Assembly (NCBI GenBank): GCA_027886185.1
Contig: WOAB01000568.1
Coordinates: 744,001 to 808,000 of the forward strand
Origin: Rheum nobile
Taxonomy: Eukaryota > Streptophyta > Magnoliopsida > Caryophyllales > Polygonaceae
Length of the DNA stretch: 64,000 nucleotides
Direction: 5' to 3'
Shown: positions 1 through 11,215 of the stretch, piece after piece
How the letters are laid out: every line of letters begins with the position of its first letter
Position numbering within the stretch: position 1 is the first letter of the stretch
The notes under the pieces: model-generated
Seen by the model: the letters and a program-made list of their open reading frames with translations, nothing else
The model's database searches: none
Told to the model about the DNA's origin: nothing
Translations under genes and position numbers: made by a program

Positions 1-47
1 AATTTAACTTCCAATTCATATCTACTTTGACTGCTTAACAGATGTAT

Positions 48-456
48 ATAACAAATCACCACGAACAACCAAAGATATGAAGTTACAAACAAAAAAATTG
101 ATAAGTTAGATAAAAATTAGGGTCAACAGTTGTACCATAGATGTTCAATTCACAATAGAGTTAAGAAAGAGCTTCAAAAAAATTACATGTCAAGTTACTT
201 GAGACTTAAAGCAAATAAAACGAGGTGAGTATTGGAATTATCGTTCATCTTCCAACCAAAAAACCTCGCCCTTTCTGGAATGTGAAAGTTATTCATGCTT
301 AATTATAAAATGTTTGTTTCTGAGAATGAAACTATAAAATTAAGCACTTACTATTAAGTACTAACACTGAAATAATTTTTTTTTACAAAAAAAACACTAA
401 AATAATTTTAACAAAATAATAATGTAGTATCAATATATAATATCATAACATATTTT
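48..456 (+). repeat. Direct repeat, copy 1
   Basis: This AT-rich block of about 409 bp recurs almost unchanged at 1062-1470. Both copies begin with ATAACAAATCACCACGAAC and end near a TAACATATTTTT string. Neither copy has a coding frame. It belongs to a rearrangement in which the block alternates with a gag-protease scrap in opposite orientations. Confidence 0.9.
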
Positions 457-530
457 TGTTTAGTTCTAATAAAAGATGATATAATCATAAAAGATAAATA
501 TTATTTCATAGTATAACAGAGCCAGCCTCA

Positions 531-1057
531 GGCAAGTGGGTTCAAGCGACATGCGCCACCTTCAAACTTTGCCAAGTCTGGCCGAGCTAGAACGGAGATG
601 ACTCAAGGAGGGTCTACGCAACGTTCGGGCCAGGGCAAGAATATGATCCAGTGCTACAACTGTGGTACACCCGGGCACAAGAGTAATGAGTGTCCGAAGG
701 AAAGGAAGACGAGCTTTGCCTGCGGGAAGGAGGGCCACTTACATACGTTTTGTCCGCAGAGGAGGCAGAAGGGAGCTGAGTCACAGCAAGGGTCCGTTAG
801 TCATAACAACCGATCCAGATTCAAACCAGTGGAGGCTCCTAGCCCTTCCACATAGACAACTGCTCAGAACAAGGGGAAATGCCCTGCTGCTTCAGGAGGT
901 CAAGGTCTACGACTCTACGAGATGCATGAGGTTGATGGACCGAATGCTCCTATTGCTCAAGGTACTCTATACCTTCATTCTACTTCTGTGTGTATACTAT
1001 TTGATTCGGGTGCTACTCATTCTTTCATCTCGGAGGATTGTGTAAATAAGCTAGGCT
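531..1057 (+). pseudogene. gag-protease fragment of a Ty3/gypsy retrotransposon, copy 1
   Basis: The fragment encodes the end of a Gag protein and the start of a retroviral-type aspartic protease. Around residues 19-55 of the frame opening at 598 lie two zinc knuckles: CYNCGTPGHKSNEC is a normal CX2CX4HX4C knuckle, and the next begins F-A-C, so its first cysteine is lost. A stop follows at about 853. Past it, in a shifted frame, is the protease motif LFDSGATHSFIS (the catalytic D-S-G). No capsid, reverse transcriptase or LTR adjoins it. The same segment recurs inverted at 1519-1920. The double knuckle and this protease style fit chromovirus-type Ty3/gypsy elements; the lineage is inference. 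Confidence 0.8.
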
Positions 1058-1061
1058 CTGA

Positions 1062-1470
1062 ATAACAAATCACCACGAACAACCAAAGATATGAAGTTAC
1101 AAACAAAAAAATTGATAAGTTAGATAAAAATTAGGGTCAACAGTTGTACCATAGATGTTCAATTCACAATAGAGTTAAGAAAGAGCTTTAAAAAAATTAC
1201 ATGTCAAGTTACTTGAGACTTAAAGCAAATAAAACGAGGTGAGTATTGGAATTATCGTTCATCTTCCAACCAAAAAACCTCACCCTTTCTGGAATGTGAA
1301 AGTTATTCATGCTTAATTATAAAATGTTTGTTTCTGAGAATGAAACTATAAAATTAAGCACTTACTATTAAGTACTAACACTGAAATAATTTTTTTTACA
1401 AAAAAAACACTAAAATAATTTTAACAAAATAATAATGTAGTATCAATATATAATATCATAACATATTTTT
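1062..1470 (+). repeat. Direct repeat, copy 2
   Basis: Second copy of the AT-rich block at 48-456, with only a few substitutions and single-base length changes in A or T runs. It lies between the two inverted gag-protease scraps and so forms most of the spacer of that inverted repeat. Confidence 0.9.
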
Positions 1471-1489
1471 TTTGTATGTTTCATAGTAC

Positions 1490-1922
1490 AAAAGGCTCAC
1501 AAGCCTCATTGCATACTAAGCCTAGCTTATTTACACAATCCTCCGAGATGAAAGAATGAGTAGCACCCGAATCAAATAGTATACACACAAAAGTAGAATG
1601 AAGGTATAGAGTACCTTGAGCAATAGGAGCATTCGGTCCATCAGCCTCATGCATCTCGTAGAGTCGTAGACCTTGACCTCCTGAAGCAGCATGGCCTTTC
1701 CCCTTGTTCTGAGCAGTTGTCTGTGTGGAAGGGCTAGGAGCCTCCACTGGTTTGAATCTGGATCGGTTGTTATGACTAACGGACCCTTGCTGTGACTCAG
1801 CTCCCTTCTGCCTCCTCTGCGGACAAAACGTATGTAAGTGGCCCTCCTTCCCGCAGGCAAAGCCCGTCTTCCTTTCCTTCGGACACTCATTACTCTTGTG
1901 CCCGGGTGTACCACAGTTGTCG
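1490..1922 (-). pseudogene. gag-protease fragment, inverted copy 2
   Basis: Inverted near-copy of 655-1056. The frame running 1747 to 1481 on the minus strand reads through the protease motif LFDSGATHSFIS and continues about 12 residues past the end of copy 1, so this copy reaches further into the protease. The stop that breaks copy 1 after PSPST is a glutamine codon here. At the outer end (about 1920-1935) the zinc-knuckle sequence joins a short string also present near 540-550, which indicates a patchwork junction. Both copies are dead fragments. Confidence 0.8.
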
Positions 1923-1939
1923 CTTGAACGTTGCGTAAA

Positions 1940-2711
1940 TATTATTTCATAGTATAAAAGAGTAATAATATGTTTTGATACTAAACATTTAAGGCATAAT
2001 AAATATATAATACTATTAATAAAAATAATAATTTTTTTAATATTGTACCTTAAAGGTTATTAAGAAAAATAGAACCGAAATCACATTTGTTAAAATTTAA
2101 ACTGCTAAGGGATGGCAAAAATTAATAATTAAATTTGTTAAGTTGGTTAATCATTGCTTCTCCATAATTCCAAAAGAAAATTATGTGACAATTCTATAGT
2201 ATACAATATTTAAATATATAAAATATATAAATGTAAAAGAACGCACATGATAAATTGTTATAAAAAATTATTCTCATACAATGTTGTAAACAAGGGTAAA
2301 CAAAAAAAGCATTACGTATATTAATAATTTAACCAATCACCAATGGAATAAACGAAATATAGTACCAAATTACAAATTCGCATTATAAAATCAAAATATA
2401 AATGCAGAGTGTTGATTACATGGTACAAATATACATACACAAATTACAACTTTAAATAAATAAAAAACACATACTAAAATAAATACTTTAAACAAAAAAT
2501 ATTGAAAACAATTTATAAATTATCACTAGATTCAATACAATTCATTAACCAAATTGAAAATATATTCCGTGCTATGCACGGGTATGCCTACTAGTTCTCC
2601 CTATAAGGCAAACACTAATTTACGAAACCCAGTTGATCCTCTAGTCACATTTCTCCCATATATTCGATAGAATCAACAAATGTAGTGTTTTTATTCTTTT
2701 CCCTATAAATA
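1940..2711. other. AT-rich stretch without recognisable genes
   Basis: Very AT-rich sequence with no reading frame of note and no recognisable RNA gene. The string TAAATATTATTTCATAGTATA near 1935-1956 also occurs near 497-517, so it brackets the rearranged block. Confidence 0.6.
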
Positions 2712-2720
2712 TTAATGTAT

Positions 2721-2904
2721 GGTTTTTTCTAGTGTGTGTCCATGAACACACTCTAAGAACTCCTTTTTTGATAATTATTTAGTTAGCTACTAGTTTAATC
2801 TTGTTTGTTAAGGGTTTATCAATTCTCTATTAGGAACATTTTGAAGATAAATTTTCTATTTAAACTTGTTAGCATGTGTCCATGGACACACACTAGAAAA
2901 ACCG
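2721..2904. mobile_element. MULE-like MITE with 9-bp target duplication
   Basis: A 184-bp non-coding element whose ends are inverted repeats of about 30 bp. The left end contains TCTAGTGTGTGTCCATG and the right end holds its reverse complement with few mismatches. It is flanked by the direct 9-bp repeat TTAATGTAT at 2712-2720 and 2905-2913. A 9-bp duplication with long terminal inverted repeats is the signature of Mutator-like transposons. It has no transposase, so it would be a non-autonomous element mobilised in trans. It sits about 395 bp upstream of the host start codon. Confidence 0.8.
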
Positions 2905-2913
2905 TTAATGTAT

Positions 2914-3298
2914 ATACGAAGTACTATCATCAAGCAGCTGATAGAGTAGAGTGCGTGACGTGTAAATGAATAAGCAGATTAAGGACAGGAAATCAAAGAT
3001 TACACCATATAATCTAATTTGAATCTACATGGGATTTCATTTGACCAAGTAATTTTCGTGCAAGAAAAGAAAAAGAAAAATAAATTTTGGATAAGATCCA
3101 TCATCCATCCCCTTTCTTAATAGAGTTCACTGTTTACACTCATAAAAGAAAATGCAACTGCAACCAAAGGCATCATAAATTCATCATCTGCCCCAAATTT
3201 CTCGGTCCCATAAACGCTGTTAGAAAGGCGGGCATTTGCTGTTCTTGCCATCTACCAGCGCTGCAAGAGCGATCGGATTTTGTTTGGGGGAATTTGGA
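2914..3298 (+). promoter_or_regulatory. Upstream region and 5' leader of the E1-beta gene
   Basis: Non-coding stretch between the MITE and the chosen start codon. It must hold the 5' leader and probably the core promoter. I could not fix a TATA box or transcription start with confidence. An in-frame ATG at 3236 would add 21 residues; I prefer the ATG at 3299 because the sequence after it looks like a mitochondrial presequence. Confidence 0.4.
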
Positions 3299-6257
3299 AT
3301 GGCCACCAACAGATTCAAGAGAATCGCTAGGGTGTGGGGAGGATCATGGGAAAGGAGAAACATCTCTACATCCTCGTCTCTGTCTTTTTCCTCTTCAATT
3401 GATGGCGATGCTCTTAGTAGCAAGGCCAATGACAGTATCAAGGAATTGAATCTTTTCTCAGCTATCAATCAAGCGCTTCACATCGCCTTGGATTCTGATC
3501 CTCGGTTCGTCTTCTCTCCGTCTATGATTCTCCTTCCAATCTCTTCGTTTAATTATTCCTTTTAATTCATGAACTAGTCCGTGTTTTTAGGGTGAAATTA
3601 ACCATTCGAGCTCTTCTTGTACAGTGCTTACGTATTCGGAGAAGATGTTGGTTTCGGCGGGGTTTTCCGATGCACCATAGGGTTAACAGAGCGATTTGGT
3701 AAAAGTAGGGTTTTCAACACTCCTCTATGTGAACAGGTAACTGCTTGCTTAACTTACGTGTATCAACATTTCTGTATTTCTTAACCAATTAATCCTTATG
3801 TTTTAGCTATCAGTGTCTTGTTAGTTGTTATATAGGATTAATTACATCTCTGCTTTCATTTTGCCTGATGAAACTTATTTCACTTGGTGTTTATGGTGAC
3901 TCTACTAATTACCTGTCCTAAAACCCAGGGTATTGTTGGATTCAGTATTGGTCTGGCAGCAATGGTATGTTGTCTTTCGTTATCTTGTAAGAGAAATTGG
4001 CCCAAATTGATCCATCTGATATACATTGATTCTCCCTTCTGCTTCACCACAGGGAAATCGAGCTATTGCGGAAATCCAGTTTGCTGATTATATCTTTCCT
4101 GCATTTGACCAGGCATGTTTCTTGCTTGTGCTTAAAATAACATCATACTCCTCATTCATTGATCAAATCTGTCAAATGATTTCTCCTACAGATTGTCAAT
4201 GAAGCTGCTAAATTCAGGTACAGAAGTGGGAATCAGTTCAATTGTGGAGGTATGTGCGCTTCAAAGCTGGTATTTTAAGTTTGCTTTTTCTAAAATTTAC
4301 TTCATTTTTTGTTCATTTCCTTTTTTAGGCTTGACAATAAGGTCTCCATATGGTGCTGTTGGCCATGGCGGACATTATCATTCCCAGTCTCCCGAGGCTT
4401 TCTTCTGTCATGTTCCTGGTCTCAAGGTATACATCTGTTTTAAATTTCTACTTACCATGTATTTTACACACATTTTTATTTTATGAAACAAAAGCTGTAG
4501 ATAAACGAAACCTTGTTGGATACTTAGTGAAGTCAATCTATAGTGTTCTGTTTCTTAAGCTTCAAGTTGTATCAGCATTAGCTGTTATTATCTTGAATTA
4601 CTCTGCACGTTTTTCTCTCCATCTAATATCCATAACTATCTATTGGTTCTTCACCAGGTAGTTATTCCTCGAAGCCCCAGGCAAGCAAAAGGGCTGTTAC
4701 TGTCATCCATACGTGATCCCAATCCCGTGGTTTTCTTTGAACCGAAGGTAGAACATTGTCATGATGTACCATGTTGACTTGTAGAATCTAGAGCTTGTGA
4801 CACTTGTAGTTTCAGTTACAAACTGTGGATTATTCAATCTTATGTCTGTTGGACTTTCAGTCTCTTTACCGTATCGCGGTGGAGGAGGTTCCGGAAGATG
4901 ATTATATGTTGCCTCTTTCACAAGCAGAGGTAGGCCATGTCTACAACAAACGTTTCCTGTTATCTGTATTATTAAGCTGATGGAAATGAGAGTGGAAATC
5001 TGTTCAGGTGATCAGAGAAGGCAGTGACATAACACTCGTAGGGTGGGGGGCACAGCTTACTGTCATGGAAGAAGTCTGCAAAGACGCTGAAAAGGTGATC
5101 GAGATTGAGGGCGTATCTCTGAATATTTCGCTTTTGAAAAGGAAACATTTCTGTTCTTTCTAGCTCTTGGTTACCTTGACATAAGTTCTCTATAATATGC
5201 AATGGGAACATGACAGTCGTTTGCATCTTCTCTGGGATTTTATAATTTTCTACCTGTACTTTTTTCCATTTTCTTTTAGCAGTTTCATGAATTTCTATTA
5301 ATCATATGTACTCCAAAGCAATTGAGTTCAAACAAAATGTTCCTTCAACAAGTGTAAGCTACACCTACACGATAAACAATGGTATTGTGTGAAGATGCTA
5401 AATATCTGAGTTTCTCAGGAGGGGATCTCATGTGAACTGATAGATTTGAGAACTCTATTGCCTTGGGACAAGGATACAGTTGAGGCGTCCGTCAGAAAGA
5501 CCGGAAGGTTGCTTGTAAGTACATTTTCTAGGTATGACATCCTTCTAAGTAGATCATTTTGTTGTGTTTGTTGATTTTCAGACTACTTGCAGATTAGCCA
5601 TGAGGCCCCAGTCACTGGGGGTTTTGGAGCTGAGATTGCTGCTTCCATTGTTGAAAGGTGCTTCTTAAGGGTAAATACTCTTATTGTACATTTCCTAGCT
5701 GCTCTGATTGGTTGATGGCTTTCCATTATGATGGGTGTAGTTCTGTTTTCTAATGCTTTATTCCATTGCTGATAGACAGAGGGAACTAGATAGTTATCTG
5801 ATTTCCTGATTTAGGTGTTTCTTCCTATGCCTCTTTGTCTATACAAAGGGCTTCATGTTAATGGAGCTCAAATTGGATAGATCACATACTAGCTCATAGC
5901 ATTGTAGAGAAATCTGGTGTAATTGCATGCACTAACAAATATCTGCTGCCATACATCAGCCATAACAAAATTCCTCTTGCTAGACAAGAATGTCCTTCCT
6001 TGTCGTTTCGATAATTGCTGCTTCTTGGCAATGGATTTTGCAGTTGGAAGCACCGGTAGCTAGAGTTTGTGGCTTAGATACACCGTTTCCTCTCGTTTTT
6101 GAGCCCTTCTACCTGCCCACCAAGAACAAGGTAAAGATCGTCTTCCATTGCCTTCTTCTGCTTGTGACGTACACAACAATGTAGTTCCTCACGTTTCATC
6201 TTTATCCTACCCTTGTTGCAGATATTGGACGTCATAAAACTTACTGTAAACTACTAG
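3299..6257 (+). CDS. BCKDHB: Branched-chain 2-oxoacid dehydrogenase E1 beta subunit (2-oxoisovalerate dehydrogenase), mitochondrial
   Basis: Beta half of the thiamine-diphosphate E1 enzyme that decarboxylates the 2-oxoacids from leucine, isoleucine and valine in the mitochondrial matrix. Thirteen exons join without a stop into 370 residues: 3299-3504, 3625-3736, 3929-3964, 4053-4112, 4192-4249, 4329-4426, 4658-4747, 4861-4929, 5008-5094, 5419-5514, 5593-5670, 6044-6130, 6222-6257. Residues 1-35 are rich in Arg and Ser with few acidic residues, like a mitochondrial presequence. The transketolase-type pyrimidine-binding domain follows (VFGEDVGFGG, EIQFADYIFPAFDQ, GHGGHYHSQSPEAFFCH), then the C-terminal transketolase domain (SHEAPVTGGFGAEI, VCGLDTPFPLVFEPF). 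Length and exon-encoded segments match plant BCDH-beta (DIN4 in Arabidopsis). The intron after exon 4 has a GC donor. It is the only intact host gene in the window. Confidence 0.96.
4113..4191 (+). other. GC-AG intron (intron 4) of the E1-beta gene
   Basis: Exon 4 ends ...GACCAG and the intron opens with GCATGT instead of GT, closing with CTACAG. Using it restores the conserved protein junction FDQ-IVNEAAKF. GC donors occur at a low percentage in plant genes. The remaining introns start with GT and end with AG. Confidence 0.85.
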
Positions 6258-6545
6258 ATACTGAACTTTATCGGATGAATATCTTCTGCGTCAATGTATG
6301 CTTGTACTCGTGGGGATGCAACGATCAACTCATCTTAAATTCATAGGCACGTGCTTCGTTGTAGTCAACGATTTAGTTTGTACATGTTCACAATAAGAGA
6401 TGGTAATGTGAAGCTAAATTGGAAGTTTCAGAAGAGATTCACGTCTTGTCAGTTTCATGTATTTAGCAGTGACAGTGGGGATTAACCATCAATGTAATGT
6501 CGCAATGTTGTTTAGCTTAAAATAAATGTACCTTTTATGACGAAC
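6258..6545 (+). other. 3' untranslated region with a candidate poly(A) signal
   Basis: Non-coding sequence after the stop codon at 6255-6257. AATAAA at 6521-6526 is a canonical polyadenylation signal about 265 nt past the stop. The cleavage site cannot be fixed from sequence alone. Confidence 0.5.
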
Positions 6546-6559
6546 AAAGGAATTTCCAT

Positions 6560-7176
6560 TAATGGAAATCTTTTAATTTCAAATTTCATGCTTTTGCTGG
6601 TTTACATATAAGTAGACCTGTCAATTGTATCGAAGAAGTGGGGGCCACATCAAAAACGGGTTTGGGTTGATCATTAAAATTTACGGGTTGATTGGGTCAG
6701 TCATAACGGGTTAACTCAACGGGCCAAAAACATCGTTTTTTTTTTCTTATAATGAACTTATAATCAAATAAGATAATTAATATTATATTTTTTATATTAA
6801 ATATAATATAATATTCAATATGAGTAAGATAATTGAAACCTTGTACCAATGAAGCAAGATGATTTCTAACTCTTAATAAAATATTTATTCTAAAAAACAA
6901 AATTTAAAGTATAGATTGGGGATTAGACTCGATAAGGATTTGGACCCAACCCGAACCCGATCAAATTTATATTTGTATAAGTTAATATAATATAAACTAT
7001 AAAACAACATTAAAATTATTTTTTGATGTACTTTTTTCTCAGCTATATAAAATATCAAACTTATTGTGTCAAGATTATACTAAATAAGCATGTTCCCATG
7101 CTCTGCACCGATTTGGATATATATAAATGTTATTTTTAACCGTGAAGTAATTTTACTATACAACATATTATTGAAT
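6560..7176. other. AT-rich intergenic stretch
   Basis: No coding frame or recognisable RNA gene. Around 6650-6720 and 6930-6960 there are GGGTT- and CCCGAACCCGA-like repeats that could be ends of an old non-autonomous transposon, but I found no target duplication. It ends at the point where homology to the 3' LTR of element A begins (about 7177). Confidence 0.4.
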
Positions 7177-7599
7177 AACATGAAGGCAATCTTGAACCGA
7201 TCGACAAATAATAAGGGCCGAAAATATCGCCTCTATTAAGTCCAACATTCGAATCCATAATTATTTAGAGATTCATCAAGAAGATTAGGAGATAGTTGAA
7301 CAAATTATTATAAATAAGAGAAATCACATGTAAAAACACACACATCTACTCTACATTCGAGCTCTTAAAATTCTACTCATATTCTTGTGTAATCCTACTA
7401 CTATCGTGAAGTACTTTCCTTCGATTAGTCTCTCGATCCAACCAACCAAGGAGATAAGCAGCTTTATATTATCGTTCAAATTCTTCTTCTCTTCATATTT
7501 ATCATATTTTTCTTGTTCTTGCTATTCGATTGTGGCTTATCGACTATTTTCCCTCTCAATTAAACAAAGTTAGATTTTGTTTCTTTTTTGCCCAAAATA
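7177..7599 (+). repeat. 5' LTR of element A, left end missing
   Basis: Matches the 3' LTR at 33402-33888 from about GAAGGCAAT (near 7183) to the end. The first roughly 110 bp, including the TGTTGGG start, are absent here. TATAAATA at 7309-7316 is a good TATA box on +. The copy also has an extra segment of about 30 bp near 7545-7570 relative to the 3' LTR. It ends ...CCCAAAATA, where the intact family end is CAAAACA. Confidence 0.85.
7309..7316 (+). promoter_or_regulatory. TATA box in the 5' LTR of A
   Basis: TATAAATA in the LTR upstream of the expected R region. The reverse complement of the same octamer occurs in both LTRs of element B (15312-15319 and 28987-28994), consistent with B's opposite orientation. 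Confidence 0.55.
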
Positions 7600-7602
7600 A
7601 TT

Positions 7603-7617
7603 TGGCGCCCACCATGG
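7603..7617 (+). other. Primer binding site of element A
   Basis: TGGCGCCCACCATGG lies 3 nt after the LTR end. It starts with TGG, complementary to a tRNA CCA end, as a minus-strand primer site must. The identical 15-mer is present in element B on the minus strand at 28653-28667. I cannot name the tRNA with certainty; Tat-lineage elements often use an arginine tRNA. Confidence 0.75.
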
Positions 7618-7673
7618 CACAATTAGTCGATTTCTAACCCGATCCTCTCAAAGAAAACCCATCTCCCATCCTC

Positions 7674-8650
7674 ATGGCCAACGAATCAAACCCTCAAGTC
7701 ACAATCTCTGACCCTCGATCGGAGAACCAAGTCCAGAGCGATCCTGAAACCCAGGATGCCAACCAACACCCAAACAACGCAGCCTCAACTAGCCAATTGA
7801 CTCGCATCCAAGAGGCCATAGCCAAAATGGATGCCCTTGGGGAAAGCCTTGACGAACATCGCGCTTGTACTGAGACCTTAAGGCAATAGAAAGCCCAATC
7901 CGACCCGAAAATCGCACGATTATTCCAAGAACACGCAGCTTTGAGATTGCAGGTACAATATGTCGCCTCTGCCCCAGGAACATCCAGACGCCCACTCAAT
8001 ACTGAAGGCATTCAGGTTCGTCTGAATTTGGGAGATTAGACGACAGTCCCAGTGATTCCACAAACGCCAAGAAGCAGGGTCGTTCAAAACAATGGTATAC
8101 TTCAAATGCCTCGGGTCAATTCTTTTGATGCTAACACTGCTACTTTGTCCAACGGAGCAACCAAGCCCCCAACGGCTCGAGTAGCACCAATGCAGGTCGA
8201 GTCGATCCTCATGGATCTCGCAAGTATACAAGCTTTCCTTACACGACAGGTCCAAGACCAGTTGAAATCCATAGACGATCAGATCGCTCGAATCCCTAGG
8301 GTTCCATAACCCATCGAGAAAGAAGCCGTTGATGGATATGAAGACTCGCCTTTCCTAGAAGCGATTGCACAAGTTAAAATTCCTAAAAAGTAACACATCC
8401 CCAACATGCCCAACTACGATGGGACACGAGACCTTGACGATCATATCTTTATTTATAAGCAGAAACTCATGACCAACTCAATTCCAAGGGGGGACAAGGA
8501 GGTTGTCATGTGCAAAAGTTATGGAAAGAAACTCGCAGAACCCACTCTAACCTATTTTATTAATTTACGACAGGGATCGATCGCTTTGTTCCCCGAATTA
8601 GTCAATTCCTTCCAAAACCAGTTCGCTAGCAGTCAACGACTTGAGAAGCA
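7674..8650 (+). pseudogene. Element A gag, N-terminal part
   Basis: Starts with MANESNPQVTISDPRSENQ and continues through several broken frames. The middle matches element B's leader protein (compare IARIPRVP and DGYEDSP here with the same strings in B). From 8406 the capsid-type Retrotrans_gag region begins (MPNYDGTRDLDDHIFIYKQK ... FQNQFASSQRLEKH). Stops at about 7887, 8038 and 8307 break it. Solo LTR T1 cuts it at 8650, and the coding sequence resumes at 11033. Confidence 0.8.
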
Positions 8651-11032
8651 TGTAACACCCCCAAATCTTAACCCATTTGGAAATGTATTACCGCCAGTGA
8701 CCTCGGTTTTCCTCACCGAAGTCACCCAAGGCTTTACCGTTTAAATACAATCCATGAAACACTTATGATACAAAATCATCATAATATTCAATTAAAGCAT
8801 GAGTCCCAGAATTACATCCCAATTCCGAATAGGACTAAGTATAGAGTTAAACAAAATACAGTGGAAGTCTTTCTTAAAATATACAAAAAGGGGTTGTGAT
8901 CGCCATGATCACCTGCCCAAGGTTCTCAACCTGATTAAAACATTAAAAACATCCAAAAACCACCGTCTTCTTCATAGTCATTCTAGTCTCCTCATATCTG
9001 CGCTCTATCTGATGTGCCGAATCGGACGGATGACACCAGCCAACCATGCAGAGAACAATTTTGGTTGGTTAGTCTAATGAAAGACCATGCAAGGGAACAA
9101 AGCAGAAAGTTCGAAGTAGTCGTATTAGGTTAGACTCATCGTCTCTCGAATAACAGTCGAGTACGATAGTCAACCACCATACTGCTACTGGAATACAGAA
9201 AAATGCATGCACGAGAGAAGATTCTGGAAGACCGAGTCTTCCCAGAAATCAACTCGAAAGAAGACTCCAACGAAATGAGTCTTATAGGAAGATATGACAA
9301 AGTCTGGAACAACACAGAATCACAGAATTACAGTATCGCATTCGAGCGACTAAAAGTTAAGACGAGCTTTCCTAGTTGCACTAGCGCCTAGCTGCACTAC
9401 TCGCCCAAGGTATATTAATTATGTGCGACAACGGCACTTATCTTATGATATTCTCAAACGCACAACACGTTATAAGTTTTTAAATGTATATATCCCATGG
9501 ATCCTATACATATAGTATTAGGTGGGGTCTAGCCACCTCTCTACTATTTTCCGAGATTTGTGCCACCAGCTAAGTGTACCCCCTCTATACTCGTGTATCA
9601 GAGGTTAGGTCATGACCGTCCGTATGGTATTAGGTGGGGTCTAGCCACCTCTCTACCAAATTATAAAGAAACGACTGGATCCCAACGAATCCAACGTTCC
9701 TAACTACTAGTGCTAACTAAACAGTCCAAGCACAACAATAGTCCACAGACATCAACATAACCGCCCTCAAGGCTATCAACATAAATATATATTCATAATA
9801 GCGTTGTTCTAACATATATACAACCTATTATAATATCATATTTTAGTTCTCCAAAACAATTAACAAAATTGTTCCCAGACGAACACAGTATTCATTCCAA
9901 ATTAATTACTCAATTAAACAACTGATAATTAATGAAAACATGGAATGATGAGCAAGAGCGAACCACCACTTGCCTTAAATCCACAGAAGCTTAAACGAAG
10001 CTAGGTACAACGACAACTGGTTTCCGGGCTCGAAGCAGGGACAGATCTGGCAACACAGATTCCTTCGGATCGACCCATAACGAAACCTTAAGTTAGATTC
10101 TACAACAACGAGTACGAATCTAAAGAATAACGAAAGGAATCGAAAGGAACGAAGCCCGATCGAAACCACAGAAGCCAAGGCCGAAACAAGCCAAGAGCTT
10201 CTGGGCGGCAGTCGCCGCCTGCCTTACGGCGGGCGCCGCTGTTCGTGGCGGCGGTCGCCGCCTGCCTTACGACGGGCGCCGCTACGAACATCAGAAATAT
10301 ACACGAGAGGCAAAAACTCACCGATGTCGAGTGTTTTGCTTCTCCTTTCCTTGCTTTGGATTCTAAGCTTTCAAGGGCCTCCAAAGCTTCACTTTGCAAC
10401 TGGAATAACACCAAATGGAGCTCCGGCGATCGATCTCAAAGTCTCCGGCGAGAGCTTAATATTCCGACGAGATGATTGTGAGGGATTTGAGCTTCGTTTA
10501 TGTGCTCAATTCGATCCCAATCCATCTTCTTTTATAGCCTCCAGCCAAGGGAACAAGAAATGACAAGCCATGCACGTGGAGGGCCGAGATCAAGCCGTCC
10601 CCCGGTCGCCGGCAAGCCCCTGCAACTTGCCCTGCAGTAGTGGCGGCGGTCGCCGCGACCGGCAAGAGGTCACCGCCCTTATGGGTCTCTGGCGGCGGTC
10701 GCCGCATTCCTAGGCCACTTGCACAGGATGATGAGGATGACATCGGCTACTTGGCGGCGGTCGCCGCTAGCCTTACGGCAGTCGCCGCCAAGGCCATTTT
10801 GCATCCGATTAGCCTTGGATTAGCTTTGGCCTTAGCCAGGGATAAATAATAATCGTACACGAACGAGTATTAAGTGCCAAAATACGTCGACTGTATATTA
10901 TTTCACTTAGAAAAATATTACAGAGATTAAGATCATTACAAAATGTCTTTCTGTCTCCGAAATTAAATTGACGTACACAACAGACGTTCAAGTAATTTCC
11001 AAAATACCCTTACAGAAATATGGGGTATCATA
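8651..11032 (-). mobile_element. T1: solo LTR, 2.4 kb, inserted in gag of element A
   Basis: Begins TGTAACACCCC and ends GGGGTATCATA. AAGCA flanks it at 8646-8650 and 11033-11037, a clean 5-bp target duplication. No primer binding site, polypurine tract or internal LTR boundary is visible and no retroelement protein is encoded, so a solo LTR is the simplest reading. A TATA-like string (CTATAAAAG) lies on the minus strand near 10528-10536, about 500 bp from the right end, suggesting the LTR sense is minus (TGTGATACCCC start in relatives). A duplicated GGTGGGGTCTAGCCACCTC occurs at about 9520 and 9640. The 10200-10790 interval carries GGCGGTCGCCG motifs. Long LTRs with these ends resemble Tekay/Del chromoviruses; that lineage call is inference. 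Confidence 0.8.
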
Positions 11033-11215
11033 AAGCAATCGATCGAACTTTACAGGATCGTGCAAAGAGCTGAAAAACCTCTTTGTGATTTTCTTAACAG
11101 GTATAACTGGATAATGGTCGCGATCCCCAACTACGACGTCCCGACATCCATTGAAGCCTTCTGTTCGGGGTTAATCCGAGGAAGCGAACTGATGCGCTCC
11201 TGGCTAGTCCTGAAC
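11033..11215 (+). pseudogene. Element A gag, continuation after T1
   Basis: Continues the capsid domain cut at 8650: the frame gives VAIPNYDVPTSIEAFCSGL and then IRGSELMRSW, matching the region of E's gag that reads VSIPRRNTPTTIEAFMIGLF. Fragment G interrupts it at about 11216; the exact junction cannot be fixed because no target duplication is visible. Confidence 0.75.

Noticed and set aside
3236..3298. Upstream in-frame ATG as start of the E1-beta protein
   Set aside because: It would add 21 residues lacking the Arg-rich presequence character; the ATG at 3299 directly precedes a typical mitochondrial presequence. Not excluded without transcript data.
10100..10850. Open frames in T1 near the GC-rich motifs
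   Set aside because: The frames follow GGCGGTCGCCG repeats and are not shared with T2 at the same place. No protein family is recognisable.
8651..11032. T1 as a large DNA transposon or complete small retroelement
   Set aside because: Short TG...CA-type ends, a 5-bp duplication, a TATA box and homology to T2 fit an LTR. No primer site or polypurine tract splits it into two LTRs plus interior.
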